DNA of 64,000 nt from Streptomyces sp. DSM 110735 (GTDB taxonomy: Bacteria; Actinomycetota; Actinomycetes; Streptomycetales; Streptomycetaceae): the NCBI RefSeq assembly GCF_016482685.1, contig NZ_JACYHF010000006.1, forward strand, positions 186,001 to 250,000, read 5' to 3'. Under the pieces are notes generated by a model. It had not been told where the DNA came from. It saw only the letters and a list, made by a program, of their open reading frames with translations, and made no database searches. Of the stretch, positions 41,150 through 49,524 are shown one piece after another; positions within the stretch are counted from its first letter, which is position 1, and each line of letters starts with the position of its first letter. Position numbers and translations under genes: made by a program.

Positions 41150-42073
41150 TCAGAGGTTGGTGAGGTCCACCGGGATCGCCGCCTCGCGCCCCTCCCGGAG
41201 CACGGTCGCCTCGATGAGGCCGTAGGGCCGGTCGGCGGCGAGGTACACCTCGTTGTCGTTGGTCAGCCCGAAGGGTGCGAGGTCGACCAGGAAGTGGTGC
41301 TTGTTCGGCAGCGAGAGCCGGATCTCGTCGATCTCGTCGCGCGCCTCCAGCACCTGGGCGCCCATCGCGTACAGGGTCTGCTGGAGGGAGTACGAGTACG
41401 TCCCGGCGAAGGCCGTCAGCAGATGGCGCCGGGTCTCCTCGTACGAGACGTCCCAGTCGGGGGTCTTGCCCTCGCCGGTCCAGCCGTACCGCCAGCGGGC
41501 GGTGACCTCGGTGGCCAGCACGCGGTCGTACGCCTCGGGGAGGGTCGTGTACTCGTCCTTCGCGTACCCCCAGAACTCGGAGTCGGTGGAGTTGAGCACC
41601 ACCAGGTCCGCGAGACCCGAGACGACCTCCCACGCCGAGCCGTCGTAGGTGATCTGGGCGAGCCGGGTCTCCTGGCCCTTGCGGACGAAGGAGTGGCCGC
41701 CGTCCGGGGCGCCGGGCAGCGTGATCCGCTCCCAGGCGTACTCCTCGATGCGGATACGGGCGCGCCCGATCGCCTCCTGCGAGGTGACGAAGTGCCGGGC
41801 GAGGAGGATGCCGAACGCCTCGGCGGACTCGATGCCGTGCTGCTGGGCGAAGGCGTACACCGTGTTCTTGGTGGTGTCGGTCGGCAGGACGCTGGCGTTG
41901 GAGCCGGAGTAGTGGACCTCGTCCATCGCGCCGCTCAGCGTGACGGAGACGTTGAGGTCCTTGATGTGGTGGGTGGAGCCGTCGCGGGTGATCCGGACGA
42001 CCCGGTTCTCTGCCTTGCCGTACTGGTTCTGCCCCAGGAGGGCGGGACCGGCGGGGCGGGACACATCTGCCAT
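41150..42073 (-). CDS. Factor-independent urate oxidase (uricase)
   Basis: The 307-residue protein is a cofactor-free urate oxidase producing 5-hydroxyisourate. Motifs seen include NQYGKAENRVVRITRDG (catalytic Lys), VLPTDTTKNTVYAFAQ (catalytic Thr), EEYAWERI and LSLPNKHHFLVDL (catalytic His). It is the third gene of uraD-uraH-uricase-deaminase. A 4-nt gap separates it from HIU hydrolase, and the enzyme order matches consecutive pathway steps. Confidence 0.96.
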   Translation of the reverse strand: MADVSRPAGPALLGQNQYGKAENRVVRITRDGSTHHIKDLNVSVTLSGAMDEVHYSGSNASVLPTDTTKNTVYAFAQQHGIESAEAFGILLARHFVTSQEAIGRARIRIEEYAWERITLPGAPDGGHSFVRKGQETRLAQITYDGSAWEVVSGLADLVVLNSTDSEFWGYAKDEYTTLPEAYDRVLATEVTARWRYGWTGEGKTPDWDVSYEETRRHLLTAFAGTYSYSLQQTLYAMGAQVLEARDEIDEIRLSLPNKHHFLVDLAPFGLTNDNEVYLAADRPYGLIEATVLREGREAAIPVDLTNL

Positions 42074-42077
42074 GGTG

Positions 42078-42428
42078 CTAACTCCCTCGGTATACGGAGT
42101 AGCCGAACGGGCTGAGCAGCAGCGGTACGTGGTAGTGCTCGCCGGGGCGTACGGCGAAGGTGACGGTCACCTCGGGGAAGAAGGCGGACACCCCGGCTGC
42201 GGTCTCGGCGAGGTACGACTCGACGGCGAAGTCCAGCCGTACCGCACTCGTGCCCTCGGGCGGGTCGGGCAGGTCGCGGCAGCGGCCGTCGGCGTCGGTG
42301 GCGCCGGTGCCCGCCTCCCGCCAGTCGGCGCCGGGCGCGGCACGGGCGAGGAGCCGTACGGCGATGCCCTCGGCGGGTCGCCCGGCGGCGGTGTCGAGGA
42401 CGTGGGTGGAGACGGAGGTGGTGGGCAT
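42078..42428 (-). CDS. uraH: 5-Hydroxyisourate hydrolase
   Basis: The 116-residue transthyretin-related protein hydrolyses 5-hydroxyisourate to OHCU. The N-terminal STHVLDTAAGRPAEGI and the C-terminal YSVYRGS tetrapeptide are diagnostic, and HYHVPLLLSPFGY precedes the tail. It is the second gene of the urate operon, with 3 nt between the uraD stop and its ATG at 42428. Confidence 0.96.
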   Translation of the reverse strand: MPTTSVSTHVLDTAAGRPAEGIAVRLLARAAPGADWREAGTGATDADGRCRDLPDPPEGTSAVRLDFAVESYLAETAAGVSAFFPEVTVTFAVRPGEHYHVPLLLSPFGYSVYRGS

Positions 42429-42431
42429 GGG

Positions 42432-42944
42432 TCACGCGTCCTTGGCGACGAGGCGGGTCAGCCGGATGCGGTTGATCCTGCCCAGTTCGGCGCGGGCGAT
42501 CTCCCTCTCGCGCTCCGGCGTGTTGCCGATGCGCTCCTTGAGGGCGTCGCGCATGTGCTCGGCGGTCAGTCCGGTGGCGCAGATCAGGAAGACGTGGCCG
42601 AACCGTTCCTGGTAGGCGAGGTTCAGCTCCAGCAGCTCCGCGCGCAGGTCGTCGGAGGCGCCCGCCATGCCGCGCTGCTCGCGGGCGGAGGCGGGGTCGC
42701 CGGGCTTGGGGCGTCCGATGGGCGGGTGACCCGCGATCGCCTCGGTGAGACCGGGCTCGTCCAGCTCGGCGAGGGCGGTGTCGGCGGCGGCGTACAGCTC
42801 GTCCGGGGTGGCGTACGGCCGGGCGGCGAGCAGGCGGCGGGTCCACTCGGCGGCGGCGCAGACCTCGTGGAGGGCGGCGCTGGCCGCGGGTTCCTCCAGG
42901 GCGTTGAACCGGGCAAGACCCGGGGGTGTCGCTGGCGAAGTCAC
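42432..42944 (-). CDS. uraD: OHCU decarboxylase
   Basis: The 170-residue helical protein decarboxylates 2-oxo-4-hydroxy-4-carboxy-5-ureidoimidazoline to S-allantoin. GHPPIGRPKPGDPASAREQRGM contains the catalytic His, and ERFGHVFLICATG completes the signature. GTG 42944 follows GGAGGCGCCC and is preferred to the longer in-frame start at 43025, which lies inside the putative operator. It is the first gene of the urate operon. Confidence 0.93.
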   Translation of the reverse strand: MTSPATPPGLARFNALEEPAASAALHEVCAAAEWTRRLLAARPYATPDELYAAADTALAELDEPGLTEAIAGHPPIGRPKPGDPASAREQRGMAGASDDLRAELLELNLAYQERFGHVFLICATGLTAEHMRDALKERIGNTPEREREIARAELGRINRIRLTRLVAKDA

Positions 42945-43017
42945 GGGCGCCTCCGTGGCCGCTCGGGCCGTCGTGCCGGACGAGGTGCGGTCAGCTAACG
43001 CCCGACGGCGACGGCAC

Positions 43018-43035
43018 GTCAACACTTTGTTGAAA
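43018..43035. promoter_or_regulatory. Palindromic operator candidate upstream of the uraD operon
   Basis: On the minus strand the site reads TTTCAACAAAGTGTTGAC, i.e. TTCAAC-N5-GTTGAC, preceded by GGAATT. It matches the allB site at 27345-27361 in arm sequence, spacer length and distance to the first gene (about 75-90 bp). Confidence 0.6.
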
Positions 43036-43109
43036 ATTCCGGGTTAACAGACCCCGGAAGGCGGCGCGGTCCCTGTCCGGCGGCGCGGTCCCTGTCCGGT
43101 CGACGCCCC

Positions 43110-43478
43110 TCAGCGCCCCTTCTCCCGGTTGAGGTAGTTGTAGATGGTGAAGCGGCTGACGCCGAGCGCCCCGGCCACGGTCTCCACCCCGTGCCGTACG
43201 GCGAAGGCGCCCCGCGCCTCCAGCGTCCGTACGACCTCCTGCTTGGCTTTGCGGTCCAGGTCGGCCAGCGGACGGCCCTGTCCGCGCTCCATGGCGGCGA
43301 GGATGTGGTCCAGGGAGTCCGCGAGCTGGGGCAGCCGTACGGCGACGACGTCGGCGCCCGCCCAGGCGAGGACCACGTCGTCGGGTCCCGCCTCGTCCGG
43401 CGGGAGGAGCCGGCCGCCCATGGCGTCGACCAGCGGTTTCACGGCCGCGATGAAGGGCTCGTCCGGGGCGGGGGTCAT
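43110..43478 (-). CDS. Regulator with YheO/DauR-type C-terminal HTH
   Basis: The 122-residue protein ends in a helix-turn-helix of the YheO/DauR type (DRKAKQEVVRTLEARGAFAV and ETVAGALGVSRFTIYNYLNRE). The N-terminal half (FIAAVKPLVDAMGGRLLPPD) could be a shortened sensing domain, smaller than the PAS-like domain of full YheO proteins. Its ATG overlaps the stop of the upstream thiamine-binding gene in ATGA. It lies just upstream of the uraD promoter, pointing the same way, so it could act on the urate genes or on its own operon. Confidence 0.75.
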   Translation of the reverse strand: MTPAPDEPFIAAVKPLVDAMGGRLLPPDEAGPDDVVLAWAGADVVAVRLPQLADSLDHILAAMERGQGRPLADLDRKAKQEVVRTLEARGAFAVRHGVETVAGALGVSRFTIYNYLNREKGR

Positions 43479-43732
43479 CTGCCCTCCTCCTCGGCGCCGA
43501 TCACGTTGACCTGGAGGGAGATCCGGGTGGCGCCCGCGCCGAGGGTGCGGCGCAGCACCTCGTCCAGGGCGGCGAGCACCCCGTCGGCGCTGCCCTCGAC
43601 CGTGTTGCCGAACGGCCCCACGTCCACGGCGTCGAGCCCGGCGCCCTCGATGACCTCGCGGGCCACCAGCGCGTGCGCGGGAGCCTCGTCCAGGTCGAAG
43701 GGTTCGGTGGTGAACTCCGCTCTCAGTCGCAC
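43475..43732 (-). CDS. Thiamine-binding protein, MTH1187/YkoF-like
   Basis: The 85-residue protein matches the small thiamine-binding (DUF77-type) family. It has RLRAEFTTEPFDLDEAPAHA, AREVIEGAGLDAVDVGPFGN and a C-terminal ISLQVNVIGAEEE strand. Such proteins are ferredoxin-fold oligomers that bind thiamine or a related ligand in the cytoplasm. It is translationally coupled to the HTH regulator downstream, which suggests a ligand-binding/regulator pair. The 167-nt gap upstream holds nothing that I recognise. Confidence 0.8.
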   Translation of the reverse strand: MRLRAEFTTEPFDLDEAPAHALVAREVIEGAGLDAVDVGPFGNTVEGSADGVLAALDEVLRRTLGAGATRISLQVNVIGAEEEGR

Positions 43733-43899
43733 GGGTGCCCCCTGACGTGGTGGATCGCGCAGTGCGGCCCGTCCGGCGTGGCGTGCCCCTGCCGTTCGCT
43801 GACGACCTTAACGGAGGGCGCGGGGACGGGGGTCGGCGGAGGCCGGGGCGGCTGCGGCTTGGACCGGCCCTGCGGAGTGCGGTCCGCAGGGCCGGTACG

Positions 43900-46314
43900 T
43901 CACTTCGGCAGCTCGCTCTCGTCGGTCGCCCAGGTGGTGTTGGGCGCCGCGCTCAGGCGGAAGTCCAGCCTGCCGCCGGAGCGGAGGGCGTCGGGACCGA
44001 GCCAGGAGCGGGTGAGGGGACGCCCGTTCTGGCGTACGGCGTCGACGTAGAGGTGGGTGTCGTCGGCGTCGGGGGCGGTGAGGACGAGGTCGCGGTGGTG
44101 CGGGCGGGCGACGGTCGCCTTCGGGAAGAGCGGGGCGCCGAGCAGGAGGGTGGCGCTGCCCGGGGTCTCGGGGTAGATACCGAGGGCGGAGAAGACGTAC
44201 CAGGCGGACATGGTGCCGAGATCGTCGTTGCCGGGGAGTCCGCCGGGTCCTGTGGTGTAGACGGTGTCGAGGATCTGGCGGACGGTCGCCTGGGTCTTCC
44301 AGGGGGCGCCGAGGGCGTTGTAGAGCCAAGGGGCGTGGATTCCGGGCTCGTTGGTGGGGTCGTAGCGCAGGGCGTCGCCGCCGCGCACCGACCAGGAGCC
44401 GTCCGGCTTGTGGAAGAACCCGTCGAGCCGCGCTTCTGCCTGCGCACGCCCGCCCATCGCCTCGGCGAGACCCTGGACGTCCTGCGGGACCATCCAGGTG
44501 TACGTGGCGCTGGTGCCCTGTGCGAACCCGAGGTCGCTGCCCGGGCTGAACGGCGTGACCCAGGAGCCGTCGAGGCGGCGAGCCTGGATGTAACCGGTGT
44601 CCGGGTTGAAGACGTTGCGCCAGTAACCGGCGCGCTCGGTGAAGGACTTGGCGTCCTCGGTGCGGCCGAGCAGCTTCGCCCACCGGGCGAGTCCGAAGTC
44701 CGCGACCGCGTCCTCCAGGGTCTCGGCGGCGCCGCCCCAGCAGTGGCACACGTCCTGGGCGGCGTAGTGCGAGGTCAAGTACTGGGCGAGGTTGGGGCGT
44801 TGCCCCTCGCACTGGCCGGGGCAGCCCGCGTCGGAGAGGTCGGCGGGGGTGGGGACGGTGGCCTGGTGGACGAGCGAGGCGTAGGCGCCCTTGTAGTCGA
44901 AGTCGCGCACTCCCATGGCGTAGAAGGTCGCCAGGGTCGCGGCGGAGGGGTCGCCGGTCATCACGTGGGTCGCGCCGCTGATGTGGACCCAGCGGTCCCA
45001 CACTCCCCCGTTCTGCCGGGCGAAGTTGTACAGCGACTGCGCGAAGTCGCCCGCGACGGTGGGCCGTAGCAGGGCGAGCAACTGGATCTGCGCGCGGTAC
45101 TGGTCCCAGCCGGAGAAGTTGCTGTACTGCGCCCGCTGTCCGCGCGCGAGCCGGTGCACCGCCTGGTCCATGCCCCGGTAGCGGCCGTCGGTGTCGCTGA
45201 TCAGGTTGGGCTGCATGAGGGAGTGGTAGAGCGCGGTGTAGAAGGTGGTACGACGGGCTGCGCTGCCGCCCTCCACGCGTACGGTGCTCAGCTCGCGATC
45301 CCAGGCGCGCGCCCCTGCGGCTGCCACGTCGGCGACGCTCGCGTGCGGGGCGATCTCGTGGCGGAGGTTGGCCTCAGCGCCCGCGAGGCTGACGTAGGAG
45401 ATGCCGATCCGCATGTGGACATCGTTGTCAGCGTGGGTGTCGAAGCCGACCCAGCCGCCGGAGCCGCGTCCCGCCCGGTCGTTGCCGGTGGCGTACCCCT
45501 CGCCGCCGTCCGCCGAGGTGCCGCCCGGCGAGAGCGTGCCGTCGTGCCAGGTGCCAGTGGTGGCGAAGTCGCGGTCGAAGGTCGCGCTGAAGTGGAGGCG
45601 GTAGTAGCTCTTGCGGTTGTTGGTCCCGCCGTTGGCGCGGCGACCGCAGAACGCGCCGGTCAGCACCCAGCCGGTCACCTTGCGGTGGGCGGCGTCGATG
45701 TCGACGTGCGCGTCCTCGCTGCCGTTGAGGGAGTTGGACACGCGGAACAGCAGGCTGGCCGGGCGGTCCGCCGGGAAGCTGAAGTCCGCGACGCCCGCGC
45801 GCTCGCTCACCGCCAGGTCGGCGGAGGCACCGGAAGCGAGACCGAGGGTGTAGCGCCCTGGCACCGCCTTCTCGTCGGCGTGGGAGAAGTCGGCGGCGTA
45901 CACCGCGTCCCTGGTGTCCGCGCTCGGCGAGGAGGTCACGTCCCCGGTGAACGGCATGATCGGCACGTCCCCCGCCGCGCCGGGGTGGCATCCGGCGCCG
46001 TTGACGTGGGTGAGGCTCAGTCCGCGTATCCGGGTGGTGTTGTACGCGTAGCCGTTCGCCGCCCCCGTGTTGGTCTGGTCCCCGGTGGTGCTCGTGGGCG
46101 ACCAGGCGATCATGCCCTGGGGCAGGGTGGCGCCGGGGAAGGTGTTGCCGCCGTTCGCGGACCCGAGGAGCGGGTCCACGAGCCGCGAGAGCGGCTCCCC
46201 GCCGGTCGCCGCCACGGCCGGGAAGGGGGCCGCCGCGGCGAGAGCGGTGGTGACCGCCGCCACGGCGGTCCGCGTACCGAACCGTCTCACCGCACGCGCT
46301 AACAGGTGACGCAT
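43900..46314 (-). CDS. Secreted GH92-family alpha-mannosidase
   Basis: The 804-residue protein has a Sec signal peptide (Arg-rich n-region, then AAVTTALAAAAPFPAVAATG). GH92 hallmarks follow: GNTFPGATLPQGMIAWSP, NLISDTDGRYRGMD, FSGWDQYRAQIQLLALLRP, and in the C-terminal catalytic domain GNDDLGTMSAWYVFSALGIY. GH92 enzymes are calcium-dependent exo-alpha-mannosidases acting on glycoprotein glycans or mannans. ATG 46314 is preferred over TTG 46320, as AAAGG is correctly spaced to it. Upstream lies the tandem-repeat array, and no sugar transporter is next to it. Confidence 0.92.
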   Translation of the reverse strand: MRHLLARAVRRFGTRTAVAAVTTALAAAAPFPAVAATGGEPLSRLVDPLLGSANGGNTFPGATLPQGMIAWSPTSTTGDQTNTGAANGYAYNTTRIRGLSLTHVNGAGCHPGAAGDVPIMPFTGDVTSSPSADTRDAVYAADFSHADEKAVPGRYTLGLASGASADLAVSERAGVADFSFPADRPASLLFRVSNSLNGSEDAHVDIDAAHRKVTGWVLTGAFCGRRANGGTNNRKSYYRLHFSATFDRDFATTGTWHDGTLSPGGTSADGGEGYATGNDRAGRGSGGWVGFDTHADNDVHMRIGISYVSLAGAEANLRHEIAPHASVADVAAAGARAWDRELSTVRVEGGSAARRTTFYTALYHSLMQPNLISDTDGRYRGMDQAVHRLARGQRAQYSNFSGWDQYRAQIQLLALLRPTVAGDFAQSLYNFARQNGGVWDRWVHISGATHVMTGDPSAATLATFYAMGVRDFDYKGAYASLVHQATVPTPADLSDAGCPGQCEGQRPNLAQYLTSHYAAQDVCHCWGGAAETLEDAVADFGLARWAKLLGRTEDAKSFTERAGYWRNVFNPDTGYIQARRLDGSWVTPFSPGSDLGFAQGTSATYTWMVPQDVQGLAEAMGGRAQAEARLDGFFHKPDGSWSVRGGDALRYDPTNEPGIHAPWLYNALGAPWKTQATVRQILDTVYTTGPGGLPGNDDLGTMSAWYVFSALGIYPETPGSATLLLGAPLFPKATVARPHHRDLVLTAPDADDTHLYVDAVRQNGRPLTRSWLGPDALRSGGRLDFRLSAAPNTTWATDESELPK

Positions 46315-46410
46315 CGTCAAGTCGCCTTTCCAAAAGGGACAGTGGGCGACGCGAGGCTAGAGGGGCGGCGGGTGCGGCGGAAGGGGCCGGGGGCTGCGGA
46401 TGATGAAGCC

Positions 46411-46848
46411 TGGGCGAACTCTTGCGGTGTCCCTCCGGGGGTGGGGGGCGCCGGGCGCGTGGTGTGGACCGGTCCGGCGGGCGCGCGGCGAACTCTCCCG
46501 TTGCCCTCCCGGGGGCGGGGTGCGGCAGGCGCGCGGCGCGGACTGATCCGACGGATGCGCGGCGACCTCTCCGTCGCGCCCGGGTGGGGGTGTGCCGAGC
46601 GCGCGGTGTAGATCGGTCCGGCGGGCGCGCGGCGAACTCTCCCGTTGCCCTCCCGGGGGGGCGGGGCGCGGCAGGCGCGCGGCGCGGACCGGTTCGACGG
46701 GCGCGCGGCGAACTCTTGCGCCCCCCGGGCGGGGGACGCGCCGGGCACGCGGCGCGGACTGCTCCGACGCGTGCGGCAAACCTTCGCCGCTGGCCCTGCC
46801 GGGACGGTCTGCGCTGCGGTACGGGGCACGGACCCCTCCGACGTGCGC
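46411..46848. repeat. Six G-rich tandem repeats of about 72 bp
   Basis: Units start near 46411, 46487, 46561, 46631, 46707 and 46775, and are 68-76 bp long. Each opens with GGCGAACTCT or a close variant, has a CCCGGGGG-GGGG G-run in the middle, and closes with a GGACYGRTYCGACGGGYGCGC-like block. Unit lengths are not multiples of 3, and the open frames crossing the array change frame between units, so it is probably noncoding. It fills most of the 563-nt gap between the divergent GH92 gene and the small protein at 46878. Confidence 0.85.
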
Positions 46849-46877
46849 GCCCCCGCCGTCGGCAGGAGGCTGGACCC

Positions 46878-47108
46878 ATGGCCGCACCGCACCACCCCCA
46901 CATCGTCGTCCACGCCCCCGCCCTCGACGGCTCCCGCCGCGTCACCGAGGGCGACGTCACCCTCGGCCTCGCCTCCCACCTCGACGACGTGATCGAGATC
47001 CTCCGCATGGCCGACCTGGACCGCGTCGAGGTCGAGGAGAGCGACCTGATCGACTGGCAGGGGGGCGGACCGGACGAGTGGCCGGGGTTGTCGGAGCCGG
47101 AGCCGTAG
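46878..47108 (+). CDS. Small acidic conserved hypothetical protein
   Basis: The 76-residue protein has AGGAGG (46864-46869) 8 nt before its ATG, so translation is well supported. It is strongly acidic towards the C-terminus (EVEESDLIDWQGGGPDEWP). The central segment VTLGLASHLDDVIEILRMADL looks helical. I do not recognise a domain. It is the first gene after the 72-bp tandem array and is convergent with the next gene. Confidence 0.7.
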   Translation: MAAPHHPHIVVHAPALDGSRRVTEGDVTLGLASHLDDVIEILRMADLDRVEVEESDLIDWQGGGPDEWPGLSEPEP

Positions 47109-47131
47109 CCCTGGCGGGCCTGGGGGGACGG

Positions 47132-47575
47132 TCAGGCGTCGGGGTCGACGTCCGGGTGCGTGAACCGCACCGGCTTGCCCAGCGACCGGGCGTAGGCGAT
47201 TTCGGCGCGGGTGCTGTCTCCGACGTAGCCGCCGACCACGAGCACCTCGTCAGCAAGCCGGATCTTCGCCCGGTGCAGATCGTCGAGTCGGACCTTCAGC
47301 GCCTCCGCCTCGACAGGATCGGACCAGAGCGCGTGCGGCGACTTCAGGTCGCAGCCCGGCTTGACGACGATCCTTCCGGCCATGGTCTCCCGCAGATCGG
47401 CCTCGGTCATCTCCGTCATGAATCGAGTGGAGCCGCAGATCACGACGATACGCGGAAGCCTCAGCCGCTCCTTGGCGTCGGCGAGTCCCTCCTCGGGGGT
47501 GAGCGGTCGCGGGTATGGCACGGCACCCGTGTCGGCCGGCTCTTCCGGCGGGACCGGATCGTCGCAGAATCCCAT
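47132..47575 (-). CDS. Nucleoside 2-deoxyribosyltransferase-like protein
   Basis: The 147-residue protein has the Rossmann-like core of the nucleoside 2-deoxyribosyltransferase/DUF4406 group. IVVICGSTRFMTEM forms the first strand and phosphate loop, and the C-terminal HRAKIRLADEVLVVGGYVGDSTRAEIAYARSLGKP has the S/G-x-x-x-E pattern. About 45 residues before the core are disordered. No clear ribosome binding site precedes ATG 47575, and the frame is open further upstream, so the start is uncertain. A true transferase role is unproven; phage-like and housekeeping members both exist. Confidence 0.7.
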   Translation of the reverse strand: MGFCDDPVPPEEPADTGAVPYPRPLTPEEGLADAKERLRLPRIVVICGSTRFMTEMTEADLRETMAGRIVVKPGCDLKSPHALWSDPVEAEALKVRLDDLHRAKIRLADEVLVVGGYVGDSTRAEIAYARSLGKPVRFTHPDVDPDA

Positions 47576-47755
47576 GCACGCAGCGTGACACAGGCCAGTG
47601 ACAACGCCCGGCGCTCCGACGAACCCGCCCAACCTCAAATCAAGCTCTGAACCTGCCCGAGAATGCTTCAACCGCCCGCCGGGACGGGCAGATTACGTCC
47701 ACACGGGGCGCGCCGGGACGGGGGCGGCGAGGTCCCGTACGGGGGACTCGTGGGG

Positions 47756-47779
47756 CGTGGCCCGGCCGGTCGGGCCACG
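47756..47779 (-). terminator. Hairpin downstream of the acyl-CoA synthetase operon
   Basis: CGTGGCCCG (47756-47764) and CGGGCCACG (47771-47779) are perfect 9-bp arms with a 6-nt loop, about 120 nt after the synthetase stop in the direction of transcription. Nothing else is evident in the 326-nt gap 47576-47901. Confidence 0.5.
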
Positions 47780-47901
47780 GGGGTGGCCGCGCCCCACGGG
47801 GTATGCCCCCAGGGGATGTGCACGGCGACCTCACGCCGCCCGACCTCACGCCGGTCGCCCCCGGTCGGCACCCGGCACCGGTGAGCCCCGCCTCAGTCTC
47901 C

Positions 47902-49524
47902 TCAGCCCCCGCGGACCTCCCCGTACGTCTCCCGCAGCTCCACCTTCCGTACCTTGCCCGAGACGGTCATCGGGAACGCCTCCAGGATCTGCAGGCGGCT
48001 GGGGATCTTGTAGTGGGCGAGCCGGTCGCGGCAGTACGTGTGCAGCTCGTCCAGGGTGAGCGGGTCCGCCGGGTCGTGGGGGACGACGCAGGCGAGGACC
48101 TCTTCGCCGTAGCGCTCGTGGGGGACGCCGACCACCTGGACGTCGCGGATCTTGGGGTGCCCGTAGAGGAACTCCTCGATCTCGCGCGGGTAGATGTTCT
48201 CGCCGCCCCGGATGATCATGTCCTTGATGCGCCCGACGATCTCGACGTACCCGTCCTCGCGCATCACCGCGAGGTCCCCGGTGTGCATCCAGCGCCCCGC
48301 GTCGATCGCCTCGGCGGTGCGTTCGGGTTCGTCCCAGTAGCCGAGCATCACGCTGTAGCCCCGGGTGCACAACTCTCCTGCCGCGCCCCGGGGTTGGGTG
48401 ACACCCGTCGCCGGGTCCACGACCTTGACCTCCAGGTGGGGCAGCACGCGGCCGACGGTGCCGCAGCGGTGTTCCAGGTCGTCGTCCACGCGGGTCTGGA
48501 GGGAGACCGGGGAGGTCTCGGTCATGCCGTAGCAGATGGAGACCTCCGCCATGTGCATCTCGGCGACGACCCGCTTCATCACCTCGACCGGGCAGGGTGA
48601 GCCCGCCATGATGCCGGTGCGCAGGGTGGAGAGGTCGTACTCCGCGAAGTCGGGGAGGTTCAACTCCGCGATGAACATGGTGGGTACGCCGTACAGCGAG
48701 GTGCAGCGCTCCCGCTGGACCGCCTCCAGGGTCGCCTTCGGCTCGAAGGACGGCGCGGGGATCACGATGCAGGCGCCGTGCGAGGTGGCCGCCAGGTTGC
48801 CCATCACCATGCCGAAGCAGTGGTAGAAGGGCACGGGTACGCAGACCCGGTCCCGCTCCGTGTACGAGACCAACTCACCCACGAAGTAGCCGTTGTTGAG
48901 GATGTTGTGGTGGGAGAGGGTCGCTCCCTTCGGGAAACCGGTCGTCCCCGAGGTGTACTGGATGTTGATCGGGTCGTCACAGGACAACTCCGCGTCGCGG
49001 GCGTCCAGTTCGGCGGCGCCCAACCGCTCGCCCCGCGTGCCGAACTCCTCCCAGCCCGGCTCCCCGAAGTACACCGCCTCCCGCAACTCCGGGCACCTGC
49101 CGCGCACTTCCTCCACCATGGCGCGGTAGTCGCTGGTCTTGTGAGCCGGGGTCGCGAACAGCAGGGAGATGCCCGCCTGGTTGAGCACGTACTCGACCTC
49201 GTGCGTGCGGTACGCCGGGTTGATGTTGACCATCACGGCGCCGACACGGGCGGTGGCGTACTGCACCAGCATCCACTCGGGGCAGTTGACCGCCCAGACG
49301 CCGACGCGGTCGCCCTTGGCCACCCCGCTCGCGAGCAGTGCGCACGCCAACCGGTCGACGTCGGCGGCGAATTCGGCGTAGGTCCAGCGCCGCCCGGAGG
49401 GCACGTCGACCAGCGCCTCATGGTCCGGCCAAGTGGACGCCGTACGGCGGAGGTTCGCGCCGATGGTGTCGCCGAGCAGGGCGGTGTCGCCCGTGCCGTG
49501 CGTGTACGACAGGGCAGCGGTCAC
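47902..49524 (-). CDS. AMP-binding acyl-CoA synthetase (fatty-acid CoA ligase type)
   Basis: The 540-residue ANL-superfamily enzyme activates a carboxylic acid through an acyl-adenylate to its CoA thioester. Adenylation motifs are intact: YTSGTTGFPKGATLSH, CVPVPFYHCFGMVMGNL, YGMTETSP, YTGDL-like MHTGDLAVM, and the C-terminal MTVSGKVRKVELR with the catalytic Lys. It resembles FadD3/medium-to-long-chain ligases. GTG 49524 overlaps the stop of the second synthetase gene by 4 nt, so the two are coupled. The divergent GAF-LuxR regulator is a candidate controller. Confidence 0.9.
   Translation of the reverse strand: MTAALSYTHGTGDTALLGDTIGANLRRTASTWPDHEALVDVPSGRRWTYAEFAADVDRLACALLASGVAKGDRVGVWAVNCPEWMLVQYATARVGAVMVNINPAYRTHEVEYVLNQAGISLLFATPAHKTSDYRAMVEEVRGRCPELREAVYFGEPGWEEFGTRGERLGAAELDARDAELSCDDPINIQYTSGTTGFPKGATLSHHNILNNGYFVGELVSYTERDRVCVPVPFYHCFGMVMGNLAATSHGACIVIPAPSFEPKATLEAVQRERCTSLYGVPTMFIAELNLPDFAEYDLSTLRTGIMAGSPCPVEVMKRVVAEMHMAEVSICYGMTETSPVSLQTRVDDDLEHRCGTVGRVLPHLEVKVVDPATGVTQPRGAAGELCTRGYSVMLGYWDEPERTAEAIDAGRWMHTGDLAVMREDGYVEIVGRIKDMIIRGGENIYPREIEEFLYGHPKIRDVQVVGVPHERYGEEVLACVVPHDPADPLTLDELHTYCRDRLAHYKIPSRLQILEAFPMTVSGKVRKVELRETYGEVRGG

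Noticed and set aside
46422..47108. Long coding frames through the 72-bp repeats
   Set aside because: All frames are open because of GC bias, and unit lengths change phase from unit to unit. Only the 76-residue ORF at 46878 has a good ribosome binding site.
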